A stretch of 64,000 bases of DNA. Origin: Coenobita brevimanus (lineage: Eukaryota > Arthropoda > Malacostraca > Decapoda > Coenobitidae). The stretch covers positions 27,865,160-27,929,159 of the forward strand of contig CM064632.1 of NCBI GenBank assembly GCA_032717465.1, written 5' to 3'. The position numbers and the translations under genes are program-made. This document shows, in pieces, positions 57,100-64,000 of this stretch; position 1 is the first letter of the stretch; every line of letters starts with the position of its first letter. A model generated the notes under the pieces. It saw nothing but the letters and a program-made list of their open reading frames with translations. It was not told the origin of the DNA and did no database searches.

Positions 57100-57240
57100 T
57101 AAATGGGGTCGCCCATCATCTACCCAGTGGCTTTGGTGCTACTTTCAAATGGCTACACACAGTGACAAGGTAAATGGCATCCTGTAAAATAAGAACCATT
57201 TAAGGCACTCCAACAGAACGGGACCTGAATGGGTTTATAT
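57100..57240 (+). repeat. composite tRNA-related repeat, fragment
   Basis: AGTGACAAGGTAAATGGCAT, GAACCATTTAAGGCACTCCA and CTGAATGGGTTTATATCTGA follow the order of module X and the tRNA-like part in 45006-45352. It is cut off by (GA)n. Confidence 0.55.
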
Positions 57241-57313
<73 letters not shown>

Positions 57314-58106
57314 AGTGATGGAGGGAAGAGGGAGGAGAGGAAGATGTGAGAGAAAAGGAGGAAGGAAGAGAGGGAAGGACAGAGGGAGTGGCAAAGAGAG
57401 AAAAGGGAGGGATGGGAGAGAAGAGGAGGGAAGAAGAACTTGAGGGAAGGAGAGAAAGAGGGAGGTAATGGAGGAGTCTTCTTGCAATTGAAGGAGATGG
57501 ACGAGTGAAGAGAGATGAAAGCTCTTGATATGATGAGGCTTACCTGTCTTGATGGAGGAGGAGGAGCAGGAGGAGGAGGGTGTATTTACAAGGTGGGGTG
57601 GGAGGGGATGGCGGAACAAGGCATTACTAAAAGCCATACAAGTTTTAATCATCGCTTGGCATCAAAGAAAACGGTGACCAGATAGCGATGATGATGTGGA
57701 AGATGAAGGTGGCGGGGGGAGAGAGAGAGAGAGAGAGAGGTGGAATGGGAGGGAAGAGGGAAGAGAGGAAGATGTGAGAGAAAAGGAGGAAGGGAGAGAG
57801 GGAAGGACAGAGGGAGTGGCAAAGAGAGAAAAGGGAAGGATGGAAGAGAAGAGGAAGGACGAGGAGCTGGAGGAAAGGAGAAAGAGGGAGGTAATGGAGG
57901 AGTCTTCTTGCAACTGAAGGGGATGGACGAGTGAGGAGAGAGGAAACCTCTCCATGTGATGAGGCTTACCTGCCTTGATAGAGGAGTAGGAGGAGGAGGA
58001 GGAGGAGGAGGAGGAGGAGGAGGAGGGCATTACTAAAAGCCATTCAAGTTTTAAGCGGCATCAAAGAAGACAGTGACCAGATAGTGATGATGATGTGGAA
58101 GATAAA

Positions 58107-58143
<37 letters not shown>
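57241..58143. repeat. tandem segmental duplication, purine-rich
   Basis: Unit 1 (57241-57716) and unit 2 (57717-58108) share GAGAGAGGGAAGGACAGAGG, GTAATGGAGGAGTCTTCTTG, GATGAGGCTTACCTG, GGCATTACTAAAAGCCAT and GATGATGATGTGGAAGAT. Each begins with a GA array and a third (GA)n ends the set at 58143. Serine- and leucine-rich open frames are artefacts. Confidence 0.85.
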
Positions 58144-58144
<1 letters not shown>

Positions 58145-58145
<1 letters not shown>

Positions 58146-58480
58146 AGATATAGTGACCCATTGATCTTAATAACAACAGGTCAACCATTTGTCGAAATCA
58201 GATAAATACTGATATAGTCATTTTGTTCACACAGACATAAGATCAAACTTTGACTTCATGCCCTGTGATCTTGACATCTGACTGACTGTTCTCTGAACCC
58301 TTCATTCCTGCATTACGCTCAACCCTTCCACCTAGTTTGGTCTAAATCGAACATGAACTGCTTAAGTCGAAACTGCTAGGTCACCTCTGCCCTTGGCCTT
58401 TGATTTGTTATTCTCAGTAACAACAGATCAACCCCTGGACTGATGTAAATTAGGCTCAAGTCGAATTAAAACTGTTTTGT
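58145..58480 (-). repeat. AGGTCA-type repeat, inverted orientation
   Basis: Contains TGACCT/TGATCTTGA-like half-sites and GTTTGGTCTAAATCGAACAT, the reverse of motifs in 62938-63840. Confidence 0.5.
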
Positions 58481-58488
58481 TAATTTTC

Positions 58489-58491
<3 letters not shown>

Positions 58492-58535
<44 letters not shown>
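58492..58535. repeat. (CA)22 microsatellite
   Basis: A pure CA run. Confidence 0.95.
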
Positions 58536-58537
<2 letters not shown>

Positions 58538-58659
58538 GTATCACTCAGTTCAGTAACTCAAGAAACCACCGCCTACTGAGTATTCTTTCTGCACCTGCAC
58601 CTGCTCCATCCATCCATTACTGTCATAATTTTTGCTAAAGCTGTATTACAAAAAAGTGG

Positions 58660-58935
58660 TCATTACAACAGTTTGACCTGATGGATGATTCTCCGAGACG
58701 AAGGAAAATGGGGTACTGCCACTCGGGTGTAAAATAAAGATAGAGAAAAATGACAAAATAAGGGAAGCGAAAGTTAAATGTAAAGTATTTTCGTAAAGCT
58801 TTGTGACGAGCGACTGCAAAATATAACAGTTTGGCCTGATGAGGGATTCTCTTGGACGGAGGAAAATAGTGCTACTGCCACTAGTGTAAAAAGGTAAGGA
58901 AAAAAATGTTAAAAATATGAAGGAAAGCTAAATGA
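58660..58935. repeat. ~145-bp tandem duplication
   Basis: Two diverged copies share AACAGTTTG-CCTGATG, GATTCTC, GGAGGAAAAT-like and CTACTGCCACT with GTGTAAAA. Confidence 0.75.
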
Positions 58936-58939
58936 GGGT

Positions 58940-59667
58940 GATTTTTTCCTTTTTTCGGGGGGGGGGGTGGAGGGAGGGGGGGAGCAAAACTGCATGACGA
59001 ACGAGCGAATAGGATGGTAGTCTAGTTGATGGGACGGGAGGGTGATTTGGAAGATTGGATGGGGTAGAGTGGGATGGAGAGGGTGTGGCGGCTCAGGGAG
59101 GGGGGGGTCGGCAGAGGGAATGGGGAATGGGGAGAGGGTGGGAGGGAGGAAGAAGGGGGGGTAGATAGGGAATTGAAGGGAAGAGGGAAAACAGAGGAAT
59201 GGAAAAGGGATGAGTGAGAGATGGAAGACGGATGGAAAAAAGGAAATGGAAAGGACAGATGCAACAGGAAAGGAAGAGGGATGGAAGATTGGATGATAAC
59301 GAAATGGGCCAGGAAAGGGTGTAGCAGGTAAGGGTGGTGAGCAGAGGGACTGGGGAGTGGAAGAGAGGGAGGGATAGGGAATAGAGGGAAGAGCTGATAG
59401 GAGAATGGGGGAGGATAAGGGATGCAAGAAAGACTTGGAATGGCTAGGAGGGATATAAGAGGGAGAGGCAATGAGGGGATAGAGAAGGGAAGACAGACAC
59501 AGGGAGGAGACAGAAGATGGAAGATAATTAGAGAGAGAGAGAGAGACTGCTAGATTACACTGTGGTCAGGAGAGGATAGAAAATGGGGGGTGGGGGTGAG
59601 GGGAAGATGGAAGACTTGATGAAATAGAGTGGGAGGGGAGAGTGCGTGTCTGATTTAAAGGATGCCA

Positions 59668-59739
<72 letters not shown>

Positions 59740-59935
59740 GATGAGGAGGAGGAGGAGGAAGGGGGGGATGGAGGTGAGAGTGCAGGAGATATAAAGAGAG
59801 GAATGGACGGAGAAGGGGTTAGTATGGCAATGGGGAAGGGGAGGGAAGAAAGAGGGTGTGTTAGGCGGAAATAGGTGAACAAGGGAGGATGTGCGGGGAA
59901 GGGAAGGAGAAAATGTGGGGAAGAGTTCATGGGAA
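58940..59935. repeat. purine-rich tract with degenerate ~290-bp repeat
   Basis: Almost 1 kb with few pyrimidines. Similar GGAAGATTGGATG-containing blocks recur near 59040, 59290 and 59605. A (GAT)n array lies at 59668-59742. Open frames on both strands are low complexity. Confidence 0.7.
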
Positions 59936-59952
59936 CTGTTGCAGGTTAGTTG

Positions 59953-60029
<77 letters not shown>
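59953..60029. repeat. (CT)n then (CA)n compound microsatellite
   Basis: About 14 CT followed by 24 CA. 60030-60480 is AT-rich with no recognised gene. Confidence 0.95.
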
Positions 60030-60032
<3 letters not shown>

Positions 60033-60489
60033 ATGTGAACAAAAACAACAAATTTCAATAATGTATGCAAAACCACAAAGGGAAAAGGAAAAAAAAGGCG
60101 AATTAGCAGGAAGAAACATGCAAAAATAATGAGCGAGAAAATGTTTGGCAAAATGCAAAGCTTAAAATCTATAATAATGGATTATATCAAAGGGTGGGAA
60201 ATACTAAGAAACAATGAGTAGAGGAATATCAATAAATAACAAAAACAAAAATGAAGGACAATTATTAATAATATATATGTTTAAAAAGGCGAATACGAAA
60301 TGGGGGTACCGTTGCGTACACATATTCGAGAAAGTGAATGTAGAATGGAAAGGATGAAATTAGATTTTTTTTTTTTTAACAGACTTCGAAATAGATGTGA
60401 AAACCATCAGAGGAAAGATTAATATAATAAAGGACGATGGTAAACATAGTAAATAACAACAGCAACAACCACAGCCACCACTACCATCA

Positions 60490-60690
60490 CCAACGATCAT
60501 CATCTTCATCCAAACCCTTTTCTCGTTCCATTAGGAGCGTGGAACCCGTGGGCTACGCCACTCAGTCCTGACATTAAAGGCAAGGGAAAGCAGCCCCACT
60601 CCCAAGTGGCATTATGTCTGAACTATGCTCTAACCAGCCCGCAGGTGTAAACTTTCACAGGCTCAATTCCATCTATTTCTTCCTTCTCTT
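60490..60690 (-). repeat. composite tRNA-related repeat, 3' part
   Basis: In minus orientation: GAGCCTGTGAAAGTTTACAC, GGTTAGAGCATAGTTCAGAC, AATGTCAGGACTGAGTGGC and GTAGCCCACGGGTTCCACGC, then an ATGATG tail. These match the body of the 45006-45572 copy. Confidence 0.6.
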
Positions 60691-60694
60691 TCAC

Positions 60695-62205
60695 TCCTCC
60701 TCGCCCCCTCTTCTTGAATCTTGAGCACCCATATACTTCCTGTTATATACCCTAACGTAATCTTTCCCTCTGTCTTTTCCATTCCTCAACTTTTCTTCGC
60801 CCTATTTCATCCTTTTTGCACCTTCTTTCTCTAGTTCTTCCTATTCTTCTGCATTCCTCTTTTCTACCTCGCTTTCCTCTCGACTTCTGCTCTCTCTCAT
60901 TTCTTTCTCAACACTTCCGAAACCCTCTCGCCTTCTCCCACCTGTCTTCCTTTCCTTCTGGCCCCATTTTCCCCCTTATTTTTCACCTCCTTCTTCCCTC
61001 CTCTCCCTTCTAATCCCCTCCATTCCCTTCTCACTTACTTTCCTCCCTTCTCACTCACTTTCTTTTATCCCCCGTCTCCAACCCTCCTATCCAGTCTTCT
61101 CCCTTCCCTCTCTCTTTCCACCCCGTCATTTACCTCCCTTCTATCCCATTCCTTCCCCTCCACTCGCTTCCCTTCTGTCTCCTCCCCTCCCCTCCCTTCT
61201 CTCCCCTCCTTTCCCTTCTCAAGATCTTCCCTCCTCTCCCCTCCTGTCTCTCCCCTTCCCTTCCCCCCAGGCCTTTACCTTTCATCTTTCCGATCCTCTC
61301 TTGACTCCTCCTCAATTCCTTACCCTCCCTTGCCTCTCCTTCCCTCCCTTCTCACTTCCACCCTTCTCTCTCCTCCTCCACTGTATTTGTACACTCTTTC
61401 CTACATTCCTCCACTTACCCTCTACCCCTTTCTCATCACCCTCCTTATCTCCATCTCTCTCTCATCTCCCTCCTTACCTCTACTCCTCTCCCCCCCCCCC
61501 CGCCCGGGCACCATTAACACTATATCAGGATATTCTGGCCGCTTGTTTGCTGGGCGTAGCTTGGTGTCGGCCTGAGATATTACCATTCCGCTTGGCCACC
61601 CCTGTAAGTACCCTCTCAGGCACTCCCTCACCGCCTTCACGTCCCTCTCCCACCATCTTTAATTCTCCTTTTAAGCACCGTCGCTCTCAATTTAAGTTCT
61701 TCTTCATGTCCCCTTGAAAGTCCCCTTCTTAGACCCCTTCACCTCCCATTCGTGGCACCCCTTAAGTTCCTTGTGAATCTCCTTTTCTCCCCTTTGTCGT
61801 CTCCTCTGATATGTCCCCGTAAGTCTTCTTCTAGTTCCCCTTTTGGCATTATTTAAGTCCCTTTCTCACCCCCTAATAAGGCACCAATCCTAGCAACTCT
61901 CTTTATCTCCAACCCTTGAAGTGATATTCTTCCCTTCCCTCACCCTCTTTAGCTCTACCTCTCGACTCACTCTCCCTAATAAGTTATCTTTTAGCCCACA
62001 TTTAAGTCCATTTCTTGGCCCCACTCACCCCCTCCCTTTCAGTCCCCCCCTCCCTCTCCTGGAAGTCTCCCTCTTAGTCCTCTTTCACCTTTAGGTTTTC
62101 CTATTGACTCTCTCTCGTCATCCTCTTCTCTAATTCCTCCTCTCAAACCCCGCTTAAGTCCTCCTTTTGCCCCCCTTCCCCCATTACAGCCCCGGCCCTG
62201 GTCCC
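60695..62205. repeat. pyrimidine-rich tract
   Basis: About 1.5 kb dominated by C and T, with CCTCCC/TTCCC runs and a (C)n run near 61490. Late in the tract, GTCCCCTT-like and TTAAGTCC-like motifs recur about every 60-70 bp. No gene. Confidence 0.75.
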
Positions 62206-62211
62206 TTTTTG

Positions 62212-62249
<38 letters not shown>

Positions 62250-62575
62250 ACACAAGGAAGGAGGCAGAAGAGAAGGAGAAGATGGAAGGGAGAGGAGAAG
62301 GAGGGGCAATGGAGAAGGGAGGGAGTAGAGAGAGGTAGGACTAAGGGAAATAAGAAGATGGGAAGAGAAGAGGAGAGGGTAAAGAGAAGGAGGAAGAGGA
62401 CGAGATGTTGAAGTGGAATAGAAGGAGGAAGGGGGAAGGGGCATAGGGGAAGAGGAGATGCTGACGCGGAATAGAAGGAGAAAGGGGGAAGCGGCATAGA
62501 AGAAGAGGAGGGGGAGGGAACAGGGCCACTGGGAGGGGGAACAGCGAAGAGAAAATGGATGTTGGAAGGGAAGAT
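62206..62575. repeat. (GA)n and purine-rich minisatellite
   Basis: (GA)16 at 62215-62246 leads into GGAGAAG/GGAAGGGG-rich units. GGAATAGAAGGAG-AAGGGGGAAG recurs near 62415 and 62470. 62576-62890 holds one ATTCTAATGAGCTG-type relative of the ATTTTATTCAGC motif and no gene. Confidence 0.75.
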
Positions 62576-62896
62576 ATTATGAGAAAAATTAATGTGACTG
62601 AAATTGCCTCAAGTAACGGGGGCTACTCCAGTATTCTGTTCCAGCTATTTCCAGACGATTCTAATGAGCTGAAAGTGAGTCACAGGAGCCTGGGTGGTAA
62701 TGAGATATAATTATAATCATGTATCTTTGCTGTTCTCATTATGCCTGCCCACTGACACTATCAGTTATATTCGCATCGTCATAATGAGCAAGAATTATGT
62801 TAGTGATATGAAAAACGTGGGCAGTGACAGCGCTAGAATGTAAGTCACTGATATCACCGGTCAAAGAAAGAGCCGACTAGTGCATACCTATTAATA

Positions 62897-62899
<3 letters not shown>

Positions 62900-62934
<35 letters not shown>

Positions 62935-62936
62935 GT
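62900..62936. repeat. (ATT)n array
   Basis: Immediately precedes the hairpin of the next repeat. Confidence 0.9.
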
Positions 62937-62937
62937 T

Positions 62938-63840
62938 ATCCCACCCGTGTTCGCGAAGCAAGAACGGGTGATATGTTTTAATCAGTGTGTGTATTGCTAA
63001 TAAAAACTTGATTTTTACCCAGTTTTAAACAATCTTGGTGCAAAGACTGAGGGTCAGCTAATGACAAAAAAATCGTTCTTGAAAATAATTGGTCTAGGGT
63101 CGAGAACGCAGAGTTGGATCAATTAAGAGTTTTCACCATATTTAGAAAAGACTTGTAGAATGACCAAGATTATGGTTAGAACAATTGGATTAAATTTTCA
63201 CAACAATCAGTCAAATGTCAATGGCCACAGTGAAAGGTCAAAGGTCAAGTTAGGTCATCTCAGTCTGATATAATTTGAGCCAAGCTGAGAGGACTTGTGG
63301 GGCAAGAAAGAAGGGACTGAGTGTGACAACAGTCAGTAAATGGTCAAGGGCACAGGACAAGGTCAAAGTTCGACTCGTGTGTTGTGTGAAAAAAACAAAA
63401 CAAAACAAAAACAAAAACAATAATAACGAAAAGAGGTTTGATCATATTTGGGTCAATCTTGGTGCATGAGTTGAGGATCACGCATCAGGCTGACGTACTG
63501 TTTTTGAGAACTTTAGGTCAAAGGTCATTGTCACATGGCAAGATCAACTTGAACGGTTTTTCTCCGATGTAGACTAAACTTTGTGGAAGGATTCATAATT
63601 AAAACAAGGAGAATGAGATGCAGTTTGGAGAATAATCAGTCAGGGTCAAGGACACAGTGTAAAGTCAAATCTTAAGGTCAATATGCAAGGTCAACTCAAA
63701 TTGTTTTGATCTAATTTGAATCAAGGTTGGTGGAAAGGTTAAGGGTTAGCCAAGAATGAAGCAATTCAGTTTTGAGAGCAATCAGTTGAGAGTCAAGGGC
63801 ACAGGGCATGGTAAAATATTCGGCTCTTTCAGCACTTAAA
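62938..63840 (+). repeat. AGGTCA-rich dispersed tandem repeat
   Basis: Starts with a hairpin (CACCCGT, GTTCGCGAAGCAAGA, ACGGGTG). About four diverged units of roughly 200 bp follow, with AATCTTGGTGCA-like, TTGAGGGTCA-like, AACAATCAGTCAA and AAGGTCAAAGGTCA-type motifs. GAAAGGTCAAAGGTCAAG at about 63232 is a perfect direct repeat of AGGTCA with 1-bp spacing. Confidence 0.65.
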
Positions 63841-63882
63841 GGGTGCAGGTGTTGCACTTCTGAAAATTCCTTGTTGTTGTTG

Positions 63883-63892
63883 TTGTTGTTAA

Positions 63893-63964
<72 letters not shown>

Positions 63965-63992
63965 CGGTACTACTACTACTACTACTACTGCA
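63883..63992. repeat. (GTT)n, (CTG)n and (CTA)n arrays
   Basis: About six GTT, thirteen CTG and eighteen CTA triplets with one CGG interruption, reaching the window end. Confidence 0.95.
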
Positions 63993-64000
63993 CTACTATT

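Noticed and set aside
57662..58030. A minus-strand exon ending at GGCAG-GTAAGCC
   Set aside because: The donor-like site is present in both duplicated units, but the upstream coding is a CCT-repeat translation with no domain.

Overview
The window looks like a stretch of arthropod, most probably decapod crustacean, nuclear genome. Simple-sequence DNA is extremely dense: long (GA)n, (CA)n, (TA)n and ATT/GAT/TAG trinucleotide arrays plus many minisatellites. TTAGG-like motifs occur, and almost every recognisable protein is encoded by a transposable element. The taxonomic call is inference; no marker gene is present. I found only one plausible host-gene piece: a signal-peptide first exon with a splice donor on the minus strand at 10151-10262.

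Layout. 0.3-3.4 kb: minisatellites and dinucleotide arrays. 3.0-3.9 kb: a SINE with a 5S-rRNA-derived head inserted in a 39-bp minisatellite, an inverted body-only relative, and part of a composite repeat. 3.9-5.7 kb: a frameshifted LINE (family C). 6.2-7.6 kb: two tandem-repeat fields. 8.5 kb: a tRNA-derived SINE. 10.2 kb: the host-exon candidate. 11.5-17.7 kb: a decayed PIF/Harbinger-like element that contains a complete 3,985-bp piggyBac element with TTAA target duplications. 21.2-23.1 kb: a LINE family A copy whose GATA tail is split by a putative solo LTR. 27.9-29.6 kb: a broken multi-copy metazoan protein. 32.9-33.9 and 40.4-41.0 kb: two non-autonomous hAT elements with 8-bp target duplications. 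35.0-39.6 kb: a nearly intact CR1/L2-like LINE whose ORF1 carries an SGNH esterase. 44.2-46.3 kb: an inverted pair of composite tRNA-related repeats, a second 5S-family SINE and a LINE family B remnant. 46.4-48.0 and 52.5-54.3 kb: two copies of a direct segmental duplication. 54.7-57.0 kb: further LINE copies. 57.2-62.6 kb: purine- or pyrimidine-rich strands and tandem duplications. 62.9 kb to the end: a dispersed repeat rich in AGGTCA half-sites, then a CTG/CTA array.

Most interesting signals. (1) The last ~33 nt of the 5S-headed SINE are nearly identical to the 3' end of LINE family A, whose two copies lie at 21 kb and 56 kb. In the LINE this stretch covers the last seven codons, the stop and a 12-nt 3' UTR, which suggests a LINE/SINE partnership. 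(2) The piggyBac element is intact except for one frameshift and sits inside an older Harbinger-like element. (3) Several retroposon copies run straight into microsatellites, so retroposon tails may be seeding much of the simple-sequence load. All calls come from reading the sequence; no database search was run.
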